A DNA stretch of 64,000 nucleotides from Chamaea fasciata. Its lineage: Eukaryota; Chordata; Aves; Passeriformes; Sylviidae. Location of the stretch: contig JARCOQ010000008.1 in assembly GCA_029207755.1 (NCBI GenBank), positions 32,090,521-32,154,520 on the forward strand, read 5' to 3'. A model generated the notes under the pieces. The model ran no database searches. It was not told the origin of the DNA and saw only the letters and a list, made by a program, of their open reading frames with translations. Shown here in pieces: positions 53,331-64,000 of the stretch. Numbering within the stretch: position 1 is the first letter of the stretch; the number at the start of each line of letters is the position of its first letter. The position numbers and the translations under genes are program-made.

Positions 53331-55730
53331 GCCTTTAGATGATATAAACGGTTTCTTTTCTAAACGACTGAGTGCTCACAGAACAAGGGGGCATGGGGCT
53401 GAATCAAGTGTTCCCCGCTTGGATCTGTGTTAGTGAGATAGGAGTTAAGGCAGCAGGACGAACACAGGATAAGCACCGGGAAAAGCACACTTCGGAGAGT
53501 TTTATTTGGCTTGAACAGATTGGTCAGTGGAACTCTGGTGCTCTGGTGATTTACTCGCAATCAAGGACAGTATGTGGTTTTCTGTCCTGATGCTGAGGAC
53601 TGTTAGGGCTTCTTCACTTTCTGTACTTTTCATTAATCTGTTTGTATTTCCTGCTAGTAAATAGGATGTCAAGGAGTTAACTGAAATAGATCCAAGGTTA
53701 AAGAAAATTTATGAGGGTGACAGAAGTAGAACTTAACCATGCCAGCCATGAGATGCGGCTCAGAACAGTCTGCAGTGCCATCAGACCCCCACAAATCTGG
53801 GATATACCAATATTTTAATTTTCACACACACTCTTCTATTTGCCTTCCTCAGCTGGCACATTCAACACCTCTGGCATCACTACTTTGCTGCCACCTTTCC
53901 ATACAGCATTTCTTTTCCTCAGGCTCTTTGCAGCATTCCTCATGAACATGTCAGATCTTATTACAGTTTTTTTGTGTCCACTTGTAGAGTCCATTTATGG
54001 TTGGTAAGTAACTAAAAAAAGGTGCCTTATTTACTCAGCTGTTCCTTGCATGGGTTCCAGAGTCCTACTGCTTTAGTTTTCTGACAAATGTGTCTGTTTT
54101 CCGTATTTACCCCTCTAGCACTGCAGGCACTGCCATAGGCAGTAGGGAAATGCTGTGGTTTTTCTGTTAGCTGGCACATCTTCTATGGTATTTTTAACAG
54201 AGCTGCCACTACAAAATCTTTATTAGTGCTGACAACACACTCAAAAGAACTGACTCAATTTTCAGGGGCCAAACTGAGTTTAAAAGTCTGGTACCTGGCA
54301 GAACATGAAAAAATAAAATAACAATTTTTCATGCAGTTTTTAATTCATTCACTGGTCAAAATTAAATAACTGAAAGACTTTGTCTCCACCTGATACAATT
54401 TTGCACTATCACTTTTCAGTAATAGGTCCACTGGAATTTCTGTTTGTGCTTCCAGAGACCAATTTCAGCTCAACTCTAAGTGCCAGCCTTTAGAGGCTCC
54501 ACTCTTTTAGACCCCTTTCTTACTAGAACAAGTAGCCTGGATACACTTGTACAGCTGAAGGTCAGAAACAGATATAAAAACTCTGAGACTTACTTCCCTG
54601 GTCTTCATCACCACATTAATCTTTTTATCCAGGATATACCTGTTTTATTGGATTTAACCCTAGTTTATCCTCACCTATTAATTGCACATAGCCACATACA
54701 CACCTCATTTAAGACAAAAAAAAAAATCTGGCTTTTTTCAACTTAACAGTGAGTGTTGACAATTTTAAGCGTTAGCTTAATATTCCTGAAGAGAAAAAAG
54801 TATGTTTCCTTTTCTAGAAAACACTTGCTACTAGAACCAAGAAGCACAGCTCTACCCTCTTCTGCCACTTCCACTTTCAGCACTTAGTTGAAAAAAATCA
54901 GCAGCTATTAGACTGAGCAGAAGTTCTGCTCCTGCACAATAAAACACATAATCACATAATTAAAACTCATGACTTTCCATGAACATTTTATACAATGTAG
55001 AGCCCTGTAACAGGAGTCAGGAGAGTCAATCTGAATTTTTTAGTACATTTTGGCTAGCACACTAAATTTTCAGATCATTTCCCCACATAGCTCCCTTGTC
55101 TTTCACTGGGGCAGAAACCTTAAAAGCAAGAGAGTGACCCCTTTGCCCTGAATCAGGGTAGCCCAGCGAGGCTTTAGAGGCTTCCTGAATCAGTGTGGGT
55201 ACAGCCCACTGGGCACAAGGAGTATGAAGAGCGGGTTAGCAAACTCTTTTTAATTATATAGTCCTTAAGTTTTGGCAAGTAATAAATTCTGCTGCACATC
55301 TGCAGAACAGGAAATGTGCTCTTCCCCAGTGGTTCTGGGGACTCCCGCAATATGTTACTAAAACAAACAACTCCTGTCACTCACTCAAGCCATCAAGTTT
55401 GACATCAAATTCAATACAGGAGAATTATGAACAAACTTGTCCAAATGGGACTGAGAAGAACCAGCCACACTGCAAATGACCACGCAAGCAGGGCTGGGTT
55501 CCTGGGAATCAAGGGCAAAGGGTTTGGTTCAGCTCAGCTGCTGTGGGTTTATGGGCACCAATGCCACTGCTGGTCCTGCTCCTGCCCAGGCATAGAGCTG
55601 TAAGCCAGTAGCTACATGGAGAGAGCAAAACTAAGAAAATATTCTCCTTCCTGTCTCCCTTTACACATTAAACACATTTCCAGAGCTGATATTCTTGTTT
55701 CTTGCGGTTCACGAGAGTATTTCTGCTCAC

Positions 55731-55760
55731 CTGCTCATGTGCCTTCTCAAGCTCTTCCTT
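55731..55760 (-). other. Candidate 30-nt microexon in the NCKAP5 intron
   Basis: On the minus strand, catcag is followed by exactly ten codons, KEELEKAHEQ, and then the strong donor GAGCAG|gtgagc. The length is a multiple of three and the frame fits the later exon. A TGA lies five codons before the AG, so a longer exon in this frame is excluded. No pyrimidine tract precedes the AG, which is the main weakness. Neuronal microexons often have such atypical upstream regions, but nothing here proves use. Confidence 0.27.
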
Positions 55761-57226
55761 CTGATGTGTGTTAGATCACATGCAGTCTTCACACCTTGAC
55801 TTCCACTTATCTCCTCCCACCTATTTGTGAACAGCTTTCCCTTATCCACTGATGGAAGACACAAGCACGGGAAACCTGCCTTTAAACTATGAGAGCTGGC
55901 AACTCTCAAAGTCTAGTTTTAGTATGAAATTAATTTTCAACTTCTCACTTGGTGCATGTATTTTCTGACGACATTTCCTACATCACAAGTTTTCCCTTTT
56001 GAGGTGGTTAATTATGAATGACATCAGGAAGTAGTTCAAAACCCAAGATTTCCAACAAGCACCTGGAAATTCTGACCTGTTCCTCTAGAGACATCCACGG
56101 AAAAAGTTTCTTAAATGGAAAACTGTGCCAGCCACTGCCACAGGGCACTTTTTAATGCTTACCACCAGGAACGGGATGTTCCCAAGAGATAATGATTTTT
56201 CCCCAACTCTCAGAGTATTTCTAAATAAGCAATGTCACCATGCATGCCAATCACAAATGTGCATCATAAAGTTGTAATTACACAATGACGGTTGTGTGAA
56301 CGTGCACACTGAGCCAAATCCCCTCTCACTATTCATCCCAAGGCTCTGGGCTGTGACTGTCCAAGGCACATCAGCACTCCAGGGGCCAAGCATCAATCAG
56401 CACTATTGAGAAGACCCTGCCTCTTCCCCAAAGAGTTCACTACCTACACAGGCAAGGAGACAAACAGCAGAAGAGTCAGAACAAAGCTTGTTTTACAAAT
56501 TAGGTATTTAGAAATTAAACCTTTTTCCAAGATTATAAAGGATTTAGGTGGCAAAGGTAATTACAGGCCTTGTAGGACACCAAAGTTAAAGAACATGACC
56601 ATTAATGAATGTAATGAGGAGGGGTTTTGAGCACCTGGTTATTTACAGTCACGCAGCAAGGTACTACACGGAAGGCACAACTTCTCCATGTAGTTTGGAG
56701 AAGGAAGAAAAGGTACTTCACAGCCAGGTAAGGCCCTGTACCAGGCCTGGCACTGTCATTAATTTCCAGACTAACTACAGAGTGCATCATGCCAAGCGGT
56801 ATGGAAATAACACAATCCAAACATCACAGTCATTCCCACAGTCTAGACAGTCTCCCCTTGCAGGACATGCAAGCAAGTCTGGTCACCAGTTGCAGACTTG
56901 GAAAACTGTGTCATGGGATCTTCATTATGAAAGATCCTGTGGAGTATCAAAAGATGCCTTATCACAATGCAATGGACACAGAGCCAAAACAAACAGAAAG
57001 TATGCAAAAGCAAATTCCTGACAAAGCAAAAACTGAATTAAAGTTTATGAGAACTGGAGTTGGGAGGGAAAGGACAGGAAGAATCACAGTTGCCCAGATT
57101 ATATGAATCTGTACAAAGCTAAAATAGGTTTAGTACAGGAAGACATTACTTCCTTACTACATTTTAAAATTTCTTTTAAATCTTGGAGAGAAGTTGCAGA
57201 GAGATGAGATTATGCTCTGCCAAGAG

Positions 57227-57265
<39 letters not shown>
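57227..57265. repeat. 39-bp poly-A tract
   Basis: An uninterrupted run of 39 A. No AATAAA-type signal lies in the preceding 30 bp, and no matching short direct repeat was seen on both sides, so I do not call a processed pseudogene. Confidence 0.95.
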
Positions 57266-57266
<1 letters not shown>

Positions 57267-57821
57267 CGCTCATGGGACTTAATGGCACAACAAATATTGT
57301 CCAAAATATAAAGTCCAAATCTTTTTCAGATGAGATGTATATAGTTTTCCTGTCTACCTGCAAAGTGTTCAGTGGTCAGAAACACGCCAAGAGTTTTTCC
57401 CAGTTTCTGCTGCCTCTCTTTTATTCACCCTCAGCCGATTATTTCCTACATACCTGTGCTGTGTCACTGCCCAGAGGGAGCTGACAAGCCAGCAGAACCT
57501 CACCCTGCTCTCCTGGTGCTGTGGAGCAGTTATGGATCAGGGCTCCATGAGCTGGATGCTGAACAAAGACTTGTTGCAGCAAGGAATTTGTACACTCACA
57601 TACAATTTAAAGCACTGCCTGAGCTGACTCGTTCCAAGGGTCAGCACTGACTCCACAGAACAAGCTCCAAGAATTTCAATAAATGGGAAATTAATAGAAG
57701 CAGCACAACTGAGCAAGCCTTGGGTTTTTAAATTTTGTCCTTCCTTATACAGGAACTTTCTCTCCTTCCTGGTAACTTTTTTCCCCTGCCCCATGCAGGG
57801 GGAAAAAAAATCAAAACCTTT

Positions 57822-57825
<4 letters not shown>

Positions 57826-57855
<30 letters not shown>
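57826..57855. repeat. 30-bp poly-A tract
   Basis: An uninterrupted run of 30 A, about 560 bp after the 39-bp tract, in the same orientation. The sequence between the tracts is not recognised. Confidence 0.95.
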
Positions 57856-57859
<4 letters not shown>

Positions 57860-58864
57860 TAAAAAGATAATTTAATGGATTTTCCCCTGTTCCCCAAATT
57901 AACAATGGAAACACATCTTTTACAGAAGCAATCGCTGCGTTATAAATTCTACAGTACTAGTTTAACTGCTGGCCACCAAAAAATAAACCAAACAAACCAA
58001 GCCCAACAAAAATCTAGCAACTTTACTTCTTGTAACCCACTAATTTCCCCAAGTGCTTCAAGAACAAAGTTACAACACCAAGTATACCACAGCAGTTTCA
58101 CTACCATTAATCTGTATAAATTTACCTTCCTAGTTTGCATAAAATTAAAATTGGCCCAGTGCACAGATTTATCTTTCCTCTTCCTCATCCTTAGATGTTG
58201 TGACTTATTCAGTCCTACCTGTGATCCCTTTTTTGCATGAGCTAAAACTCGACTAAAAACATTCTGCCTTTTCAGTGTGCCCTGAGATTGGTGGCCCTAT
58301 TCAGGTCACCCTCGCAAAAACATTAATCCAGCGAGAGTGTGGCTTACTCGAGTCAACTCCTGCCATTGCCTGGAGGAGCTCCGGATTGCAGAGCTTAACC
58401 TTTGATATGAAAATGTGTGCAATTCACTGTTATTAGTGCATGGGCGCATCACTCCCATTAGGCAGGGAGGTATTGCCCAGAGCAGGTTCCATCTGCTTCC
58501 AGTCATAAAGCAGGATTTGCTTCACGCTGGAGCCGACCGCCACTCCGATATTGCATACACCCATGGATGCCAGGAGACTGCCTGTGCCCTTTCAGTGCCT
58601 GCGCGTCCCCTGCCTTTGTTATCCAGAAATGGCAATTTCTACTGGAGGGCAGTTTAGCCAACATGACATGCTTTCTACAGATTGCCTCTGTTTTACTTTC
58701 AGACCTTATATAAACGCATTTTGATGTATTTTTTTTTTTCCGTGTTCAGTGATTTTTACATAATTCTGTTTGACTTTCCTTTTTTTTTCCACTTTGACTA
58801 AATACTTGCTGAAGAGAGAGACACCACTCCGGTGAGTTCCTGCTGTGGGGAAAACCCTTTTTTC

Positions 58865-59172
58865 CGCTCCTCTGGATATACAGCGCTGGTCTTTCCGTGC
58901 CGGTGATCACGGCAGAAGCCACGGGAGCTGCGGGTGGCGCATCGCTGCCTTTGGAATGGCGAGAATTCCAAGCGGGAATTCCGGGGGCGCCTTTCCCGTG
59001 CCGGCAGCGCCCTCTCCTGGCGCAAGGGCGGAGCGGGGAGCGGGAAATCCACGGGAATCACCGGCCCCCGTGGAGCCGGCAGGATAAACCGGGCTCCGGA
59101 ATTCATTCCCCGCCCCACTGCAACCCATGCCTTGACAGACGGCCGGCTCCGAGCAGAAGCAATCAGGCTCTC
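58865..59172. promoter_or_regulatory. Compact CpG island (candidate promoter)
   Basis: About 31 CpG dinucleotides fall in roughly 310 bp, against very few in the flanking kilobases. The block is GC-rich (for example gggcggagcggggagcggg near 59026-59044). In NCKAP5 orientation it lies about 17 kb upstream of the coding exon and could be an internal promoter. A TATAAG-like motif sits just outside it for minus-strand transcription (near 59205-59215), and a TATATAAA sits about 150 bp before it on the plus strand (58707-58714). In this AT-rich setting neither is strong evidence. Open frames inside the island carry no recognised domain. Direction is undetermined. Confidence 0.5.
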
Positions 59173-62100
59173 GTTGGAAAAATGACTGCTGAAAGTGTCA
59201 GCGACTTATATCATAGGGAATACCTAAATTCAATAAAAGCTTTAAAATACAGAACTTCAGAATATCCACGTATTTGCTTGAAGCAAACAACAAAAGGTAC
59301 CCAGGACATAAGGTTTTATTTTAAAACCACTGAAGATAAAACTGCGAAGTTGTGAATGAGGACATTTGGCCTAATGAAGTATGAAAAACTAATGAGGTCC
59401 AGGAGCATTAAACCAGGCTTGTAAAGAATTTCGATAATCATTATTGATGCTACAGCTGCTACTAATGTCCCTGAGTTTCCACGAGGGCCGTATGATGAAG
59501 TTTCTCAGAGAAAGGAGCCAGACAGCAGGGCTATCTGCGCATAAATACACAGCTTCACAGAGAGGGCAGCACAAGGGTCGGACTGCTTCTTTCTGGCTTA
59601 GGATATTTATTATTCAATGAGACATTTCAAAACAGCTACTTTGCCTCTCTCTGCTACTTTCCAATCAAAGCACAGATAGATGCTTTCAGAGAACGTAAGG
59701 ACCCAGAAGGTGGGAAAGAACATTTAGCCTTTTATATCTCATCTTCAACACTTCATTTATTACTAAATATCCTCCCTTTTAAAAAGACCCGGGTGCTTCT
59801 GCTAGAGCAGCCTTCCCCACGGCCGGAGGGGATGGCAGGGATTCATCACAGCGGTGACAGCGGGCGCCTCTGCGCTCGTGGCAGGACATTGTGCTGCCAT
59901 CTGTAACACCCTGCCTGGAGAGCAACCTCAGCATTCTCCCTCCTCCCTAAAAACCACAGTGAAGATGTTGGGAGCTGGGGCTCTGACACGCTGGCCCTGC
60001 TAGCTGATTGATGGGGCAGCATTAACGTCAGCTGCGGAGCTGACCACAGGGCCGGGGTGGTGGCCTGGGTCTCAGTGCCCTGAAGAGCTGAGCACCAGGA
60101 GAGGTAAATGCAGCTCCCAGGAGAGGCACAATTTCCTACAATCACGGGCTGCCTCTCTAACTGTGCATTTTAAGCTTCCTACAAGGAATTAAAAAAAATT
60201 TTTGCTTTCTATCTTCATTTCGCTCAGCTCAACAAAGCACCAACAAACTTGGATATGATCTCTTTCTTCTCACCAAAAACTAGCACCCACGCTAAAAGCC
60301 TGAACTTGAGCAAAGAGCAAAAGACTGAAGCTACATACAAGCCCCCTGGGAATTTGGGAAAGCTGAGAACACAGTCAAACTTTCAATTGACTTTACTGCA
60401 ATTTCAGTCAAGACCTTTTTCTGCACTTCAACACTTCCATCTCCATGTGAACGCTCCAGTTTGACAGTGCTTGATGAGAAGAGGCAGATCTTTTCAAAGC
60501 TGATTACAACTTCTGATTCAATCTGGAAACAAGAGTGGTTTGCACTTCCCGTGTTTTTTGAAGAGGCTGTTACATATATCTAAACCCATCACATTTAAGA
60601 AAGTTGTAACAAGAAGAAGTGACTCAGTTCCTTACAATAATGGGACATGTTACTGACGCTGCGAGTTTTTTATGTCTTTTCTTTTTTATTTCTTCCACTC
60701 TTTATTTAAAAACTTGCAGTCTCCACTGTTTTACTGCAAAAACTGTTTGTAAAGCAAGAATTGTGCTGATGGCATCAAAACTCATTAATATAACTTGTTT
60801 TTCCATTATTAGCACCATCTGAGCCTGTTGAAAGCCTTAACCAGAGCTTTAATTTTTCCACAGAGAGCTTTAAATTAATTAGTGGTTTACATGCTAACAA
60901 AGAATCTGATACATTCATAAATCAATCTAATGCAGAAGGATTACTGGAGGGTGGAAACCTATTCAGTGGGGACCTCACATTCACTTAACATGGTGTGTTT
61001 TCAACAAAAGGGTGCAGGTGTGGAATAGACGGGTACCAGGAAGAGCCCATGATAATCGCTTTGCATCACTTAGAGACGCAGCAGGACACATGGTAAATCA
61101 GAGCCTAGGGCCCACCCTAAGTGAAACCCATGTAGATATAAAAGGCAGTATCATCCCACTTTAACCTTCACAGCTAAATTGCCAGAGTGGTACAATTTCT
61201 GTTATGTAGGTTACAGGCCACTGAACTAATGGAAAACAGAGTCCAACTAAAGGACATGGATGGAAAGAACAAACTAACAAAACTGTGGAGCACAGATACA
61301 ACTAAAGGTATCAAATAAAAAATGTAATATTTTTTCTGGGTAATCATTAAACTTACCGAAGTTATCAAAACATAATGTCATTGTATATACTTTTGGTTCA
61401 TTTTAGGCTTTTAGCTAGTTTCTGCTAAAACAACACTTACTCTGCCACAAGAACTCTACTGTTAAAGTGTGGCAACACTTTTCTCATATTTTTCCTAACC
61501 TGGCACTGTTCACTGTTAAGAAAATCTCGTAAAAATGAACACTTTTCCTGTTTCCTCATGTTTTGTGTCCAAAGGTGCAAATTCATGCACTTCAAAGATA
61601 TAAAAAAATAGTTTGATGACTAACATGGTTTTCAGTCTTCGGTATGTTTTGAAATAAACTTGTGATTTGCTTTGAAAGCTGCTTATTTTAATAATGGGAT
61701 CTCTGTCACTACAGACACCTGCACAGTCCCCATCACATGCAGTGAGAAGGGTACACAGATGAACTGATCATCTCCATTTCCTTTACAAAGAGTCATCCTT
61801 GATGAGTCAGAAGAGACATGACTAAAAAAACTGTGAACATGCACACTACGAAATTAAAGACCATGAGTGACAGGAAGAGCCAAACAACAATCCTGGCTCA
61901 GTGCTGCTGGAACTTTCAAGGGATGGAGAGGCAGTAATTCTACATTTTGATAGTGAACAATCAATATTTACTGATGGTTGTTCATAAAATAAAGAAACTT
62001 GAGCAATTGTCAGGTATTCAGCCTGAATGACTCAGTTCGCAATTAAAGTAACTCATAAATCCACGTAATTCAATATATGAGGTATCAGATTTTCCATACA

Positions 62101-62828
62101 AACATATGGAAAAAACATAGTACAAGATTACTTGTATGGTTTTGGTGATCAACATTTATCTTGAAATGAAGAGTCTTCATTTCATCTTCTGTAGTACCTT
62201 CCAGTAAAAAGTCAGGCAAGAAAACTCTAAGTCTGGGGCATCTCAAAAGCCCAATTCTTTCGGGGAGCACTGTGGGTCCCGCACACTGGTACACACAGCA
62301 CACACTGGCTGAACTTCAGCCTCAGAAAAAACTCTCCTTGTATACATCCATTTCATCATCACTCACCAGATGCTTACAGATGCACAGAGCCATTTCTTCA
62401 GCACAGACACCACAGTGTAAGCAGCTCCTACAGCACATGCTTTGTGTTCATTAGTCATTGGTTTTATGTACGTGTCCACCCTGTAGGGGTTCCGGGGTGC
62501 TGGGTGAACCCGAGTGGGAAGGACAGGGAAAACCCACTGCACCACATCCTTCCAGCACCAACACAGGGACAGGGCACACATTCTCTGCTCTCTGACTGCT
62601 CATCCTTACAATGAACATGTTTTACATGAAGCGGTCACCTCTTACCCTCGTGACCTATCTGTGACAGCAAACCCCAAACAATTATTTTTTTTAAAGAAGC
62701 TGAAAACACTGGTGGGTATTACATGAGGTGCCATCCTGCCAAAGGCCAGTGTGATGCCCTGCACGGTTCCCAGGATGCAGGGCAGCTCCCTGGGCTCCCT
62801 GCCTTGCTTCACACTGCTAGAAATGCTC
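59173..62828. other. Intron stretch between the two CpG-rich blocks
   Basis: AT-rich on the whole, with a mildly GC-rich part at 59790-60130 that has scattered CpGs and no island-like density. No exon, repeat family or RNA gene was recognised. Confidence 0.5.
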
Positions 62829-63445
62829 TCCACGAGACCGAGCGAGGCACTGGAGGTGCCACCGAAGGTGCCGTGTGCTGTCACCTGCGCCCTTCCCAAA
62901 CGACGGAGCTGCTTCCCCGAAAACCTTCGTGCCAATCTAACCAGCACAACAAACAAAAAGAAAAGGGGAGCGAGGAAAGGCGATTAGCTAATTAGTGATT
63001 AAATAAAGCTGTGTGCTGTCACTGGCAGGGGGGCTGGGGGTGCCATTGCTTTGATCCCGGCTCCCAGCCGGTGACAGCGCAGCCAGGCCCTGGGGCGCCC
63101 TGTGGCTGGCTGGTGGCGCTGCCCAGCCCGCTGGCCCCGGGGGATGCCCATCACACCAAAAAGAGCAGCACACGGCCTGGGCACCCTGCAGGCAGGCTGC
63201 TGGCAGCCAGCGCCGCTCGGGACAGAGCCCTGCCGCTCGCCAAAGGCTTTTGGCTCGCTCGGAATCCCTCGCCGAAATTTCACTGTGAGTGTTTGTGAAG
63301 TATTTGCTCCAAACCCAGGACGTGCAGCCGGCTGCTCGCCGCACGCCCCGGGAACGGAGCTACACGATTTTCTTAATCCCTGGCCTCCCCTGGGTTCAAA
63401 TCCTTCCAGCCCTGGACCCTTGCTGCTCTCGCACTGCTCACAGCC
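62829..63445. promoter_or_regulatory. CpG-rich block flanked by TAAT/ATTA clusters (candidate promoter or enhancer)
   Basis: I count roughly 35-40 CpGs in about 620 bp, densest at 63175-63360. The block is bracketed by homeodomain-core-like runs: gattagctaattagtgatta at 62982-63001 and cattaatgttaattaatga at 63455-63473. This fits a developmental regulatory element or CpG-island promoter. No exon could be defined, and long open frames on both strands are expected from the high GC content. Confidence 0.4.
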
Positions 63446-63473
63446 CCGCAAGTTCATTAATGTTAATTAATGA

Positions 63474-64000
63474 CTGCTGTGTTTCATATTAAAATCACCA
63501 GCTCTGAGCTCTGAGACACAAAGAACTTTCCATACATCAACTGCTTCAAAGCAATTGTCTCTACGGGCACACTCGCTCCCGGCTCTAGTCGCAGGACAAT
63601 TGTGCATATTACCCCTCAGGGAAGAGGGAAAAAACTACCCAGTATTTACCTTGGGGGAAGACTGCACCCCCGGAGAGCTACCTGTCAGCTCCTAATGGGT
63701 TACAACACTTGGCCTCTCAACAAATTATACAAAATTACACCCTGGTTAGCAGGGAGAAGTGATCCATAAACCCATAGTGAAAGGGCTAAGAAATGTCTGA
63801 CAGGCAAGAGGAGACCACAACGTGGGCGCACATACCAAAAGCCTTACCAGCTCTGGAAGGTTAATCAGTATTGCTCATTTCATACAGCCTTGGATTATCC
63901 CACTAAGTGTATTTTACACTCAATATATTATATTACTGCTTTGCCTCCAAGGGAATGCTAGTTTAAAAAAAAAATAAAGGAAATATTTCAAATAGAGTAA
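63474..64000. other. Right edge of the window, nothing recognised
   Basis: AT-rich sequence after the CpG-rich block, ending in a run of A at 63965-63973. No exon or repeat was recognised. Confidence 0.5.

Larger units (their letters stand above)
53331..58864. other. Intron stretch with two poly-A tracts and the 30-nt candidate
   Basis: AT-rich intron. Apart from the poly-A tracts and the candidate microexon listed separately, I recognise nothing. The 138-codon plus-strand frame at 56605-57021 lacks any known domain. Confidence 0.5.
42105..64000 (-). other. NCKAP5: NCKAP5 intron upstream of the exon (continues past the window)
   Basis: The stretch right of the exon reads as the preceding intron. 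I did not find the preceding known segment (a QREVAQRTSEG-like sequence in the human protein as I recall it). The block is AT-rich except for CpG-rich islands at 58865-59172 and 62829-63445 and a GC-rich patch near 53 kb. Two exon-like open segments in the coding orientation are described separately. If either is real, this is more than one intron. Confidence 0.7.

Noticed and set aside
56380..57265. Processed pseudogene ending in the 39-A tract
   Set aside because: No poly(A) signal in the 30 bp before the tract, no target-site duplication seen and no recognisable coding sequence.
58798..59355. Long overlapping frames on both strands across the CpG island
   Set aside because: GC-rich DNA lacks stop codons, so such frames are expected. 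No domain was recognised and no clear splice donor follows.
63392..63402. ggttcaaatcc, resembling a tRNA B box
   Set aside because: No A box at the right distance upstream and no cloverleaf can be drawn.
62988..63470. Several frames of 95-152 codons in the second CpG-rich block
   Set aside because: They overlap on both strands and in different phases, which points to base composition rather than coding.

Overview
The window looks like vertebrate nuclear DNA, most likely from a bird. It is AT-rich, has no dense coding, no operon-like layout and no ORF that I can recognise as a full protein. Its one recognisable transposon is a short, 5'-truncated CR1 LINE tail of the type common in birds and other sauropsids. 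The low repeat load, a GATA microsatellite and small CpG-rich islands fit the same picture. I cannot resolve the species from this sequence.

The one gene I can name is NCKAP5 (Nck-associated protein 5, NAP5), on the minus strand. A 134-nt internal coding exon lies at 41971-42104. It encodes a 44-residue charged coiled-coil segment that matches my memory of the N-terminal coiled coil of vertebrate NCKAP5. Its splice sites are good, a branch point sits 26 nt upstream, and it splits the codon at the same place I expect from the mammalian protein. Everything to the left (1-41970) reads as the downstream intron and everything to the right (42105-64000) as the upstream intron of this very large gene. 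I did not find the neighbouring known exons.

Layout: 1-34529 is AT-rich intron with short hairpins, small tandem duplications, a GATA microsatellite (23903-23957) and a few weak exon-like signals. 34530-34635 is the CR1 tail. 34636-41970 is featureless intron. 41971-42104 is the exon, with a 12-bp perfect hairpin about 180 nt upstream of it. 42105-58860 is the upstream intron, with two in-frame, coiled-coil-like candidate cassette exons on the minus strand (46126-46230 and 55731-55760), a GC-rich patch near 53 kb and two long poly-A tracts near 57.2 and 57.8 kb. 58865-59172 is a compact CpG island. 62829-63445 is a broader CpG-rich block bracketed by TAAT/ATTA clusters. Either could be a promoter or enhancer.

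The observations most worth checking are the candidate extra NCKAP5 exons, which are unproven, and the two CpG-rich blocks lying upstream of the exon in the sense of transcription. I saw no novel defence, mobile or metabolic system here, and most of the window appears to be ordinary intron.
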